64,000 nt of DNA from positions 682,001-746,000 of the forward strand of contig NZ_AP036014.1 in the NCBI RefSeq assembly GCF_003402415.2. Reading direction: 5' to 3'. Shown here piece after piece: positions 8,912 to 16,765 of this stretch; position 1 is the first letter of the stretch, and the number at the start of each line of letters is the position of its first letter. Origin of the DNA: Cupidesulfovibrio sp000226255 (GTDB lineage Bacteria > Desulfobacterota > Desulfovibrionia > Desulfovibrionales > Desulfovibrionaceae). A model generated the notes under the pieces. It was not told the origin of the DNA and made no database searches. It was given only the letters and a program-made list of their open reading frames with translations. A program made the translations under genes and the position numbers.

Positions 8912-9154
8912 CTACTCCTTCTTGCCCGGCTTGGCCGGTGCTGTGTCGCTTTCGGTCACCTCCACGACATCCCCGGCAGCCAGGCGGCGCAGCCAATGGC
9001 TGTTGCGGGGCTTGGATTCGCCACCCTGCGCCAGGGGCTTGCGAGTCTCGGGGTCGCGCACCATGTCGTCGGGCCGCGCGGGCCGGATGACGAACGTGGG
9101 GACGGGGACTTTGGAAGCGCGGTTCTTGGCGGTCTGTGCGGATTGTGTGGTCAT
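8912..9154 (-). CDS. Small tail-region protein, DUF2635 (Mu gp38-like)
   Basis: An 80-residue protein starting MTTQSAQTAKN. The core (VIRPARPDDMVRDPETRKPL, then NSHWLRRLAAGDVVEV) is the DUF2635 pattern, a short conserved protein always encoded just upstream of the Mu-like sheath gene. I chose the ATG at 9154 because it follows the gp37-like stop by only 7 bases. The gene is easy to miss, since a longer, meaningless frame overlaps it. Function is unknown; a structural or assembly role is inferred from position. Confidence 0.82.
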   Translation of the reverse strand: MTTQSAQTAKNRASKVPVPTFVIRPARPDDMVRDPETRKPLAQGGESKPRNSHWLRRLAAGDVVEVTESDTAPAKPGKKE

Positions 9155-9161
9155 GGGGGGG

Positions 9162-9818
9162 TTACTCCTGGTGGAACTCCACGACATCGCGGAGCGGTTG
9201 GCCGTCGAAGAGGGGCACGGGCGCGCCCCAATCCCCGGCATAGAGCGTGAAGTCGGTAATGCCTGCGGCCTTGGCCACCGCCTCGGCGGGGGTCGTTGCC
9301 CCTTGCGTGTTTTCGGGCAGCGCCGCCTGGGGTGCGTCCGCCGGGACCGGGTGGTTCCAGTTGGTGGCAAACTCCACGGACACGACGGAAATGGCCTGCG
9401 TGCGCAGCTTGCCGTTGAACAGGATGCGGGTGCCGTGCGGCACCAACGGGGAAATGTGTTCGCCAAGGCCCAGCGTCTGGCCGCACAGCAGGGCCAGCAC
9501 GTCATCGCGCATCTGGTGGGTGCCGACCTCGCCGGGCTTGCCGCCGTGGCGGGTGGCCTGCTCGTTGCGCAGCGACCGGGCAACGCACAGCACGGCAAAG
9601 GTGCCCCGCTCGGTGTAGTGGCTGCCGTTGTCGTCGGCGCGGCCCACCCCCGTACAGGTAACCAGGGCGCAGGGCAGCACGTTGGCGATCTTGGCCAGTT
9701 CGTCTTCGGCCTCCAGTTGGCCGCCATAGCTGTCCACGCGCCGCAGCCCGTAGCCCAGCACATCGCGGGGGGCAGAGGAGAGGCGGGCGATGATGGCGTT
9801 TTCGATGGCGGAGATCAT
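9162..9818 (-). CDS. Mu gp37-like tail terminator-region protein (DUF1834)
   Basis: A 218-residue protein beginning MISAIENAIIARLSSAPRDV. It belongs to the DUF1834/gp37 family found between the head-completion and sheath genes of Mu-like phages and probably acts as the tail terminator or joining protein. Translation from the ATG at 9818 fits a 2-base gap to the upstream gene; a longer in-frame extension would overlap that gene. The family's exact function is not established, so the role is inferred. Confidence 0.8.
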   Translation of the reverse strand: MISAIENAIIARLSSAPRDVLGYGLRRVDSYGGQLEAEDELAKIANVLPCALVTCTGVGRADDNGSHYTERGTFAVLCVARSLRNEQATRHGGKPGEVGTHQMRDDVLALLCGQTLGLGEHISPLVPHGTRILFNGKLRTQAISVVSVEFATNWNHPVPADAPQAALPENTQGATTPAEAVAKAAGITDFTLYAGDWGAPVPLFDGQPLRDVVEFHQE

Positions 9819-9820
9819 GG

Positions 9821-10303
9821 CTAGGCCCCTTCCAGGTAGTGTTGGATGATGTCGAGCACGTCGGCGCCGTCGTCGTCGGAGATGCCCAGGAACGGCCGGG
9901 GCGGAATGGTGCCCCACGGAATGGGGCCGCCGCGCCGGGTGCGGCCCGATGCGCCGCGCAATATCCCCAGCTGCAAGGCGCGCGCGTAGGGCCAGTTGGT
10001 GCCCAACTCCACATGATCGCGGCCGGGCCGGTAGGAGACGCTGCGGTACAGGTCGCCCGAGATGCGCAGGATGGGTCCGGCGTCGCCGCGCCGCTTGACC
10101 GTCACCGGCGACAGCGCGGGCCAGTCGGAGCCGTCCGGCCCTTGCTGTTCTTCAAACCGGCGCTGCGTGCGCTGCAACATCTGCGAACCTATCTCGTCCA
10201 TGGCGGGCAGCAGGTTGTCCGCACGGGCGGCCAGCCTTGTCAGGGCGCTTTCGATGGCGTCCAGCCCGCCGGGCCGGACGGTGAAGGTCATGCCGCCAGC
10301 CAT
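9821..10303 (-). CDS. Virion morphogenesis protein (phage tail completion, gpG/gpS-like)
   Basis: A 160-residue phage virion morphogenesis family protein. Diagnostic stretches are IGSQMLQRTQRRFEEQQGPD, WPALSPVTVKRRG and GPILRISGDLYRSV, followed by a C-terminal RPFLGISDDD. The family (P2 gpS/Mu gpG) is needed for tail completion and head-tail joining. Here it sits after the DUF1320 gene with a 1-base stop/start overlap (10,303), a slightly different place from its location near gpF in Mu. Confidence 0.88.
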   Translation of the reverse strand: MAGGMTFTVRPGGLDAIESALTRLAARADNLLPAMDEIGSQMLQRTQRRFEEQQGPDGSDWPALSPVTVKRRGDAGPILRISGDLYRSVSYRPGRDHVELGTNWPYARALQLGILRGASGRTRRGGPIPWGTIPPRPFLGISDDDGADVLDIIQHYLEGA

Positions 10304-10716
10304 CAGAACCCCCGCATGCTGCCGTCGGTGAACACGCGCCCACCAACGGTCAGCACCGTTTCGCCGGATGCGCCGGGGGTTTCCACGCCGGTGGCCTGCA
10401 ACTGCACAACGCCACGCGCCACATCGCGCAGGCCCTGCAAGGCAGACTCGTGCCCGGCCTTGACCACATCAGGCACGCCCGCCTTGTGCAGGTAGAAGCG
10501 GGCGATGTCGCAGCACCAGCGGCGGACCATGTCGGGCACGGGAGACAGCGGCACCCGGTAGCGCGCCGCCACATAGCCGTTGATCAGCTCCGTGGCGTCG
10601 CCCAGGGCGGTTTCCACCACGGCCTCGACAACGGCCCCGGTCAGGTCTGTGTCGGTCAGTTCCACCAGCTCCTGCTGGCCGAACCGCGTTTCCATGTCGC
10701 CGATGGTCGCGTACAT
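10303..10716 (-). CDS. Head-tail connector protein, DUF1320 (Mu gp36-like)
   Basis: A 137-residue DUF1320 protein. It starts MYATIGDMETRFGQQELVEL and contains the conserved INGYVAARYRVPLSPVPDMV stretch and the RRWCCDIARFYLH helix. The family resembles gp6-type head-tail connectors that bind the portal underside. It is encoded immediately downstream of the gp35-like gene. Length and order match Mu-like relatives, so the assignment is firm although the biochemical role is inferred. Confidence 0.86.
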   Translation of the reverse strand: MYATIGDMETRFGQQELVELTDTDLTGAVVEAVVETALGDATELINGYVAARYRVPLSPVPDMVRRWCCDIARFYLHKAGVPDVVKAGHESALQGLRDVARGVVQLQATGVETPGASGETVLTVGGRVFTDGSMRGF

Positions 10717-10728
10717 CGCCCGCTCTCC

Positions 10729-11064
10729 TTACTGGCCGCCGCTGGCGGGGGCGTCGCCGGTGTTCTGGGGGGCGGCGTCGCCCGAGCCGGTGGCGGCGTC
10801 GGCCTTGTCGTTCTCGCTCTTGCCGCCCTTGCCTCCCCTGGCGGCCTTGGCCGGGCTGGCGGGCTTGGCGTCGGCGTCGGTGGCTTCGGCATCGGACAGG
10901 TCGGGAACGTCCACCTCGTCAACAACCAGCATGGGGTCGCCGGTCAGGGCTTCCAGCTGCTCGTCGGTAAACGTCCCGGCGGGGTAGTCGCGGGTGCCGC
11001 TGTGGGCCATGCCCGCCCGGCGGAACCCGTCACGCTTCGAGGTGATGCGGATCATGGTCGGCAT
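10729..11064 (-). CDS. Mu gp35-like protein (HI1506-related)
   Basis: A 111-residue protein with an N-terminal conserved part (MIRITSKRDGFRRAGMAHSG, then YPAGTFTDEQLEALTGDPML) followed by a low-complexity tail rich in Ala, Asp, Lys and Gly. The N-terminal part resembles the HI1506/gp35 family encoded between capsid and gp36 in Mu-like phages. Starts at 11,064 (MPT) or 11,055 (MIR) are both possible. Function is unknown; it is probably a head component. Confidence 0.72.
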   Translation of the reverse strand: MPTMIRITSKRDGFRRAGMAHSGTRDYPAGTFTDEQLEALTGDPMLVVDEVDVPDLSDAEATDADAKPASPAKAARGGKGGKSENDKADAATGSGDAAPQNTGDAPASGGQ

Positions 11065-11074
11065 GCGGCACCCC

Positions 11075-11965
11075 CTACAGCCACGGCGAAACGAGGATGT
11101 CCGCCGAGTTCTGGTAGACGTTGGTGGCCCCGCTGGCCTCGCGTTCGCGCTTGACCACTTCCAGCGCCTGCTGTTCCAGCGTGGTGGGCACCACAAGCAG
11201 CGACGCCTTCACGCCCAGCGGGCTGCCCTTGTCGCCCTTCATGCCCTGCATGGCTTCGCGCGCCGCCGCGTAGTTGGCGGTGGTCAGGTCCTGCTTGCTG
11301 GCATAGGCCAGCTGCCACAGGCCGAAACCGGCGTTCACCCGGCAATCGACGCCGTAGCGGTATTCCTTGCGGGTGAACACGGCCTCGTCGGTGGGCTGGT
11401 CCATGCGCACGAAGGTGTAGTCGCGCCGCTTCTGGAAGATCAGCGGCTTGATGGCACGGGTAACGTCCAGCAGGTACCACGCGGTCCCGGTGCCGCCGCC
11501 GAAGTTGCTGACGCTGGTCTCGTTGCCGTTTTCGTCCAGCACCGGGTGGTCGGTGTCGAAGAAGTACTGGCCGTCGTAGCAGCGGCCGGTGAACCCGGAC
11601 GCCAGCAGGCCGAACACCAACCGCGAGGGATGTTCAGCGGCGTCCTGGCCGAGCTGGGCGAAGAAGGGCGTGTAGATGCCCAGGGTGTCGTCTTCGAAGT
11701 CGTCGCGGTCCACGCCCACCGTGTTCTCGAACGACTTGTTCTTGATGGTGAAGTCGTGGGTCTTCAGGTTCTGGATCACGCGGTCGCCGATCCACTCGCG
11801 GAAGCCGGTGGACTTGCCCAGGAAGGGATAGGTCTCCTGCTTCGTCGAGCTGTTCACGACCATGGCGATGCGTTCGTGCTCGGACTTCACGCCCGCGAAG
11901 GCGTTCTGGTAGACGACCTTGAAGCCGGTAAAGGCCGCCTGAAGGCTCTGTGCGTTGATGTTCAT
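11075..11965 (-). CDS. Major capsid protein (Mu gpT-like)
   Basis: A 296-residue Mu-type major head subunit. It shows the gpT family pattern: INAQSLQAAFTGFKVVYQNA at the start, STGFREWIGDRVIQNL, ENTVGVDRDDFEDDTLGIY, HPVLDENGN and the C-terminal ADILVSPWL. I took the ATG at 11,965, which begins MNINAQ, has a GGAG-type site nearby and follows the upstream stop; a short in-frame N-terminal extension is not needed. It builds the icosahedral shell together with the protease/scaffold encoded two genes upstream. Confidence 0.93.
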   Translation of the reverse strand: MNINAQSLQAAFTGFKVVYQNAFAGVKSEHERIAMVVNSSTKQETYPFLGKSTGFREWIGDRVIQNLKTHDFTIKNKSFENTVGVDRDDFEDDTLGIYTPFFAQLGQDAAEHPSRLVFGLLASGFTGRCYDGQYFFDTDHPVLDENGNETSVSNFGGGTGTAWYLLDVTRAIKPLIFQKRRDYTFVRMDQPTDEAVFTRKEYRYGVDCRVNAGFGLWQLAYASKQDLTTANYAAAREAMQGMKGDKGSPLGVKASLLVVPTTLEQQALEVVKREREASGATNVYQNSADILVSPWL

Positions 11966-11973
11966 GGTGTCTC

Positions 11974-12375
11974 CTAGAACCCGACCCACACGCCCGAGGC
12001 GTCCAGGTCCTTGATGATCCCGGCGGCGGGGCGCGCCCCGCTGCCGTCGGTGGCCGCCACGGTCTGGTCATCCACGGCGTAGGCCTTCTTGCCCACGTGG
12101 GCGCGGGTGATGCTGCCGTCGTTGGCCAGCTTGATCGCGCCGCGCGTCTCGGTAAGCACATTGATGTCGCCATCCGCGCCGGTGCTGTTGTCTGCCGGGG
12201 AGACGGACCAGCCCATGACGGTCAGCGTGGGCACGGCGGACGCGGGCACCGCAAAGCCGCTGGCGTTCAGGGCCACCAGGCCACCCGCGTGCAGCCTGGT
12301 GGTCGCGGCCACGGGATACTCGTAGCGCGCGTCATCGCGGCGCAGGGTGTCTCTGTCCTTGGTCAGGGCTGCCAT
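11974..12375 (-). CDS. Capsid-associated protein (possible decoration/cement protein)
   Basis: A 133-residue protein between the protease/scaffold and major capsid genes. The sequence is beta-rich with many Gly, Ala and Val (LHAGGLVALNASGFAVPASA, GWSVSPADNSTGADG), resembling DUF2190-type capsid cement proteins that stabilise the shell. The position is where Mu-like phages of this kind keep such a gene. Assignment is mainly by position and composition; no catalytic motif is seen. Confidence 0.6.
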   Translation of the reverse strand: MAALTKDRDTLRRDDARYEYPVAATTRLHAGGLVALNASGFAVPASAVPTLTVMGWSVSPADNSTGADGDINVLTETRGAIKLANDGSITRAHVGKKAYAVDDQTVAATDGSGARPAAGIIKDLDASGVWVGF

Positions 12376-12948
12376 TTACGCACCCTCCTTGCCGATGTTC
12401 TTCACGTAGTCCTCTTCCGAGAGGCCCAGCTGCGCGCAGATCGCGCGGTCCGTGTCGGTCAGCTTGCCGCCGCCCTGGGGCGGACCACCGGCGGTCGCGT
12501 CGGGTCCGGGCGTCACCACGGCGACGGATGCGGACATCCACGCCTTGAACCCCTCGGGGTCCTTGGTGGCGTAGTCGGACGCCCATCCTTCCATGGCCGG
12601 GGTGACCTTGTGGGCCGCCTTGGCCTGGTCCACCAGGTCCTTGGCCTTGGTGGCGGCCACCTCGTTGCGCAGGCTCGACAGGTTGTTGGCCGTCTCCTGG
12701 TACATGGCGATGGGCACGAACTTGGCCGGGTCGGGGGTGGCCGCCCGGCTGGCCACGGCGCGCACCTGGTCGGCGATGACGCCGGGTGCGGCATCGTCCG
12801 GCACCTCGACGGCCTTGGCGATGGCAACCAGCCCCGCGTTGGCGCTGTGCGCTGCGGTGACGAGGCCCTGTACCTTGGCCGCCACGGCATCGTCGGCGCT
12901 GTCCGGGGACAGGCCGAGAATGCTGGCAAGCGTTTTCTTGAGGTCCAT
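12376..12948 (-). CDS. Nested scaffold gene inside the protease gene (Mu gpZ-like internal start)
   Basis: Within the protease gene, an in-frame ATG at 12,948 starts MDLKKTLASILGLSPDSADD. It is preceded by a strong ribosome site (AGAGGAGA, five bases from the ATG), better than that of the full-length gene. In Mu, gene Z is such an in-frame, 3'-nested scaffold of gene I. The 190-residue product is helical, consistent with a scaffold. The sequence shows the start signal directly; expression as a separate protein is inferred from Mu. Confidence 0.65.
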   Translation of the reverse strand: MDLKKTLASILGLSPDSADDAVAAKVQGLVTAAHSANAGLVAIAKAVEVPDDAAPGVIADQVRAVASRAATPDPAKFVPIAMYQETANNLSSLRNEVAATKAKDLVDQAKAAHKVTPAMEGWASDYATKDPEGFKAWMSASVAVVTPGPDATAGGPPQGGGKLTDTDRAICAQLGLSEEDYVKNIGKEGA

Positions 12949-13527
12949 GTCTTCTCCTCTGGTGGGGGGTTGAGCCTCTTCGCCAATGCGGCAGTCGTCA
13001 GGCGAGTCTGCGAACCCTGCGGATGGCGACCGCAGCGCGCGGCGGGAGGCTATGGCGGTAATCAGCAAGTTGGGCTGGTTGGTCAGCGCGACCGATTCGA
13101 TGCGGCTGATGCGCCCGTCCTTCCGGCCATGCTCGAACACCGGGGACAGGTAGCGGTACTCGCGGCTGGCCACGTGGGCAGCGGCCTTGTCGGTCCACGT
13201 CACGCGGCCCCACACCTCGCCGTTGCGCGCTTCCAACTGGCTGATCCAGGCGGCGGCAATGGCGGGCTGGCCGTTCACTTCGGAAAAGACCAACTGGTGG
13301 TCGTAGTCGATGGGGATGTCGGCACCGGCCTGATAGGCCATGGTGGCCCGGACGATGCCTTCGGGGTCGTCGTTGCGGTACGGGCCACGGCCGTCACGGC
13401 CACGGAAAACACCAGCCGGGAGCAGTTGCACCCACTCCGGGGGAGTGACCGTGCCGCCGTCCGACGGCTGGCCCATGGCCACGGCGTGGCATGCCAGCAT
13501 CTGGGGGGTATCGTGTGTGGTGTCCAT
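12376..13527 (-). CDS. Prohead protease/scaffold protein (Mu gpI-like)
   Basis: A 383-residue Mu-like I protein. The N-terminal half is the prohead protease: EWVQLLPAGVFRGRDGR, then IPIDYDHQLVFSEVNG and EYRYLSPVF, with Ser/His-type catalytic residues likely in YDHQ and the segment around IESVALTNQPN. The C-terminal half is helical scaffold. It processes the head interior before DNA packaging. An internal start (see 12,948) probably also yields the scaffold alone. The start codon lies in the arm of a 9-bp inverted repeat, which may limit translation. Confidence 0.9.
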   Translation of the reverse strand: MDTTHDTPQMLACHAVAMGQPSDGGTVTPPEWVQLLPAGVFRGRDGRGPYRNDDPEGIVRATMAYQAGADIPIDYDHQLVFSEVNGQPAIAAAWISQLEARNGEVWGRVTWTDKAAAHVASREYRYLSPVFEHGRKDGRISRIESVALTNQPNLLITAIASRRALRSPSAGFADSPDDCRIGEEAQPPTRGEDMDLKKTLASILGLSPDSADDAVAAKVQGLVTAAHSANAGLVAIAKAVEVPDDAAPGVIADQVRAVASRAATPDPAKFVPIAMYQETANNLSSLRNEVAATKAKDLVDQAKAAHKVTPAMEGWASDYATKDPEGFKAWMSASVAVVTPGPDATAGGPPQGGGKLTDTDRAICAQLGLSEEDYVKNIGKEGA

Positions 13528-13548
13528 GCGCCCCTTCTAGGGCGCATG
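13525..13548. promoter_or_regulatory. Inverted repeat covering the protease start codon
   Basis: Nine-base arms CATGCGCCC and GGGCGCATG are separated by six bases. In the leftward transcript the 3' arm contains the AUG of the protease gene and the loop holds its AAGG-type ribosome site. Such a structure could hold back translation until it is opened. Confidence 0.55.
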
Positions 13549-13556
13549 GCGTAGCG

Positions 13557-13569
13557 GCGTCTTTTAAAG
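13557..13569 (-). promoter_or_regulatory. Late-strand start motif, copy 1
   Basis: The coding strand reads CTTTAAAAGACGC, 30 bases before the protease ATG. The same 13 bases occur exactly once more that I found, at 21,461-21,473, before the endolysin gene. Both precede a leftward gene set and a hairpin leader. The likely meaning is a shared promoter or activator element for the late genes. Confidence 0.5.
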
Positions 13570-13642
13570 CCCTTTACAACATGAGGCGGAGGGGAAGCTG
13601 CGGGGGGCGGGGCCGCGCATGCTGCCCGAGCACGCGCGGGAT

Positions 13643-13666
13643 GCGTTCATGAACGTTCATGAACGC
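13643..13666. promoter_or_regulatory. 24-bp perfect palindrome: two head-to-tail GTTCATGAAC sites
   Basis: Two copies of the self-complementary decamer GTTCATGAAC lie directly adjacent and are flanked by GC on both sides, making a perfect 24-base palindrome with one-turn spacing. It lies in the only gene-poor gap of the late cluster, about 75 bases upstream of the shared late motif. It looks like a tandem operator for a dimeric protein. Confidence 0.55.
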
Positions 13667-13687
13667 TATTTGCGGCGCGATGCCCTG

Positions 13688-13903
13688 TCAGGCCGGACAA
13701 GCGGCCACATCGAAAAAATCAGGGGCGCAGGGGCCGTTTTCGCGCGATGCGCTCTTGCGCAGGGTTTCGAGCCGCCGTATGTAGTTCATACAGGTACCGC
13801 GCCCGGCGCTGGCCGCGAAATCGCTTCGGCCCGCCATACTCCGCCCAGGCAGCGGAGACGCGAAAGGGGGGTGGCGTTCCCCCGTCGGCGCGGCCTGCAT
13901 CAT
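13688..13903 (-). CDS. Possible small protein after gpF (unrecognised)
   Basis: This stretch between gpF and the protease gene (13,528-13,902) has no obvious gene. The best candidate is a 71-codon frame whose ATG overlaps the gpF stop as TGATG, the same coupling used elsewhere in this phage, with GGAGG eight bases upstream. The product (MMQAAPTGERHPPFASPLPG...) has four cysteines towards the C-terminal half but no family I recognise. A second frame starting at 13,928 is also open. It is real only if codon use or conservation supports it. Confidence 0.35.
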   Translation of the reverse strand: MMQAAPTGERHPPFASPLPGRSMAGRSDFAASAGRGTCMNYIRRLETLRKSASRENGPCAPDFFDVAACPA

Positions 13904-15189
13904 CACACATCCCCCTCCACCAGGTCATAACGGCCCCTGTTGCGCAGCTCGGCGGCGCTCGTCGTGCGCCCGCTGCGCACGCTGTTGGTCGTCACCTTCT
14001 GCCGGGCTACCCGCGTGGCGTAGTTCACCTTCACGATGACCTTCTCTGCGGCATCGCCCGCGCTCCACACGTAGACCAGTCCGGGGTCCTGCCTGTCCCA
14101 CAGCACGGCCTGCGGCCTGGCAAGCATGCCGGGCAGGCTGGCCAGCGTGGCGGCAGGCAGCTTGCTGCCCTTGGCGCTGCGCTGCATGTGCAGCACGTCG
14201 CCGTCTGCGATGGTGATGGCCCCCGACGCGGGCGTGATCTCGCGCTCCTGAAGGAACGACAGGACACCTGGCGAGAGCGCCCCGACCACCCGGCGCTCGC
14301 CCGTGGCCCTGAACGCGCCGCTACCCGCCCGCTTGCCCACCTCGCCAATCCATGCCGCATAGTCCTTTTCCAACGCGGGCAGCACGAACCCTGCGGATTC
14401 TGCCATGGCCCACGCCGCGACGGTCGGCGGCAGCGGCGCCAGCTTGTCCATCAGGGTTCGCGCCGCATGATGTTCCAGGGCGGCCTTGCCGGGGTTGTAG
14501 GCCCAGCCGGGGTCGATGCCCTTGGGCACCATCACCCGCTCACCCGTGCGCGGGTTCTCCCAGGGCAGCATGGGGCGGGGCGGTGCTTCGCTTACCGTGT
14601 AGCCGTAGCGGTCCATGTCCCGCTGCCCCAGTTGCTGGACGGTGCACCGGCAACGCCAGCCGTTGGGCGGGTAGTGCGTATCCCACCACGGATCATCAGC
14701 CGGAAGCACCACGCCGTGCCACCCCCGATGGTCCGGCCTGGTGCGTCGGTCCAGGATGGCCACGTACCGCAGGAAGGGGCGGCGGTCCTTGGTGCGCTGC
14801 ACGCGCGCCCACGCTCCGGACGCATGGGCCGTGCGCAGGTTCACGTCGTAGATGGTGCGCAGGCGGCGCGGGCTGCCCAGCTGCACCTCGCGCACCTCGC
14901 CGGTTGCCGGGTCCGGCAGTTCCTTGCGGCCCCACCAGCCCTTGGCCTGCAAAAGGGGCGTCAGTTCGCGCTGGAAGTCGCGAAAGGTCTGGCCCTGCTC
15001 CAGCGACTTCAGCACCTGCCCATGCACATCACCCAGAATGTCGAACCCTGCGGACTTGGCCACGGTAAAGGCCGTGGCGTGCGCCTCTTGCCACATGTCC
15101 TGCCAGGCCCATGTTGCAGGCAGTTGGTAGCCCTTGGCCTTGAAGTAGGCCACGGCCTCCTCGGGCGGCAGCGGGCGCATCTCAAGCAT
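13903..15189 (-). CDS. Head morphogenesis protein gpF (Mu gp30-like, minor capsid)
   Basis: A 428-residue protein with a C-terminal phage Mu protein F domain (HRGWHGVVLPADDPWWDTHY, then NGWRCRCTVQQL) and an N-terminal region beginning MLEMRPLPPEEAVAYFKAKG. It is a minor head protein associated with the portal. I used the ATG at 15,189, which overlaps the portal stop; a longer upstream extension would sit in the portal gene. Its stop overlaps a possible small gene. Confidence 0.9.
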   Translation of the reverse strand: MLEMRPLPPEEAVAYFKAKGYQLPATWAWQDMWQEAHATAFTVAKSAGFDILGDVHGQVLKSLEQGQTFRDFQRELTPLLQAKGWWGRKELPDPATGEVREVQLGSPRRLRTIYDVNLRTAHASGAWARVQRTKDRRPFLRYVAILDRRTRPDHRGWHGVVLPADDPWWDTHYPPNGWRCRCTVQQLGQRDMDRYGYTVSEAPPRPMLPWENPRTGERVMVPKGIDPGWAYNPGKAALEHHAARTLMDKLAPLPPTVAAWAMAESAGFVLPALEKDYAAWIGEVGKRAGSGAFRATGERRVVGALSPGVLSFLQEREITPASGAITIADGDVLHMQRSAKGSKLPAATLASLPGMLARPQAVLWDRQDPGLVYVWSAGDAAEKVIVKVNYATRVARQKVTTNSVRSGRTTSAAELRNRGRYDLVEGDV

Positions 15190-16765
15190 TACCGCCACCC
15201 GCATCCCCGTCACCGCCGATGGCCTGGACAGGCGCGCCGGTAAGCCCTGCCAGCTTGGCAACAAACAGCGCCCGCGCCAGCGCTTCTGTCAGGGCTGCGG
15301 TGTCCTGTGCGGTGACGACTTCGGGCAGGCGGCGCAGGAACTCATCGTGCGTGGCGCACTCGTCCAGCAGTTTCCGGATCGGGTCCACCATGCCCTGCAC
15401 CAGCGGCTGCCAGTCCGCCAGGGCCTCGTCAGCCAGCATGTCCAGCGCGTCCGTATCTTCGTTGCCCCCGCCCGGCCGAGCCGCGTGCGCTGCCCGCTGC
15501 GGGGCCGCTTCCTGTTCCGGTGCGGGCTGGGCGATGGCCTGGGGCATCAGCACCTCGGCACCTTCGGCGGGTTCAGGCAGGCCGAACTTGTCGCGGACCA
15601 CGCTGGCCTCAACGCGCAGGCCAAGGGGCACCAGTTCTTTCAGCGCCACCACCAGCGCGGCCATGTCCTCGGCATCCTGCCGTGCAATGCGCAGACGCGG
15701 ATACCGCAGGCGCGGCCCCAGGTTCAGGTCCACCAGCGGGCGCACCAGGTCGCGGTTGAGCGTGGCGGCCAGCTGGGCCGCGTCGCTCTGTTCGATGTCC
15801 TCGCGCACCTGTTCGTGGGCATTGGCCGTGCCCACGTGCTGGCCGGTGTCCGTGGTGCCTGTCTGGCCCAGCACCGCCTTGGAAACCTGCCGGTCAAGGA
15901 ACGCGGCCAGTTTCTCGAACAGGTCGATGTTGCCGGACATCTTGGCTTCGATGAAGTCTATCTGCATCGAGGCCGGAATGATGGCCGCCGCGTCGCGCGC
16001 GATGTTGCGCACTGCACGCAGCAGAGCCGCCTTGTCCGATTCGCTTGCGGACCCGTCGTACTTGCCCACCCGCAGCGGATGCCCGAACACCTCGGCGAAC
16101 TGCACCCACGACTTGATGTCGAAGTTCTTGAACAGCCACCCCCACGAGATGGCGTAGGCCAGCCCGCCCCGGATGGGCAGGCCGCTTTTGGTCTTGTGTA
16201 TGTGGGTGATGTACTTGAAGGGCGTCAGGGGCAGCAGTTGCCCCCCCGCGTCCAGCAGGCGCAGCGTGTGGCCGTCGGCGGGGTCGAACCGGAACCAGCG
16301 CGGGTCGCGCCATATCAGCGCCTTGGGCATCCAGTGCCTGCCGCTGGTTTCCCACACGATCTCGGTGCAGCTGAAGCCCTTGCCGATGCCGTCCAGCACG
16401 TCGAACAGGGCGAACTGCGCCTCGTCCCATTCCAGCCATTCGCGCACCAGGTCTGCGGCGGCCACGTCGGCCTTGTCGTCGCTGGCGGCCACCACGGTGA
16501 TGGGCAGCCCGGAAACCTGCAACCGGCGGGTGCCCAGCACCGACCGGTAGTGCATGTCCTTCTCTTCCATCTCCTCGGCCAGCTCCAGGTATTGCAGCGG
16601 GTCGCCGTTTTCCGCGTCGCGCAGGATGGCGGCCAGCCGTTCCGGGGTCATCCCCTGAGCGGGGTGGCCGGATATGATTTGCCGCACGCCGGTAAGCGTC
16701 GGCCCTGCTTCCTCGTCGCGCAGCCTGCCCGTGTCCACGGCCCTGCCCAGGTGATCGTACAGCAT
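15182..16765 (-). CDS. Portal protein (Mu gp29-like, DUF935)
   Basis: A 527-residue DUF935 portal subunit. It forms the dodecameric DNA channel at the head vertex and the docking point for the terminase. Typical stretches include MTPERLAAILRDAENGDPLQ, EEKDMHYRSVLGTRRLQV and GWLFKNFDIKSWVQFAEVFG. The ATG at 16,765 overlaps the terminase stop (ATGA), so the two are translationally coupled. The Gly/Ala-rich C-terminus ends GGDGDAGGGNA. Confidence 0.92.
   Translation of the reverse strand: MLYDHLGRAVDTGRLRDEEAGPTLTGVRQIISGHPAQGMTPERLAAILRDAENGDPLQYLELAEEMEEKDMHYRSVLGTRRLQVSGLPITVVAASDDKADVAAADLVREWLEWDEAQFALFDVLDGIGKGFSCTEIVWETSGRHWMPKALIWRDPRWFRFDPADGHTLRLLDAGGQLLPLTPFKYITHIHKTKSGLPIRGGLAYAISWGWLFKNFDIKSWVQFAEVFGHPLRVGKYDGSASESDKAALLRAVRNIARDAAAIIPASMQIDFIEAKMSGNIDLFEKLAAFLDRQVSKAVLGQTGTTDTGQHVGTANAHEQVREDIEQSDAAQLAATLNRDLVRPLVDLNLGPRLRYPRLRIARQDAEDMAALVVALKELVPLGLRVEASVVRDKFGLPEPAEGAEVLMPQAIAQPAPEQEAAPQRAAHAARPGGGNEDTDALDMLADEALADWQPLVQGMVDPIRKLLDECATHDEFLRRLPEVVTAQDTAALTEALARALFVAKLAGLTGAPVQAIGGDGDAGGGNA

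Noticed and set aside
13619..13930. Plus-strand 103-codon frame in the late gap
   Set aside because: It has no ribosome site, runs opposite to the late strand and passes through the perfect palindrome; low-complexity Arg/Pro content.
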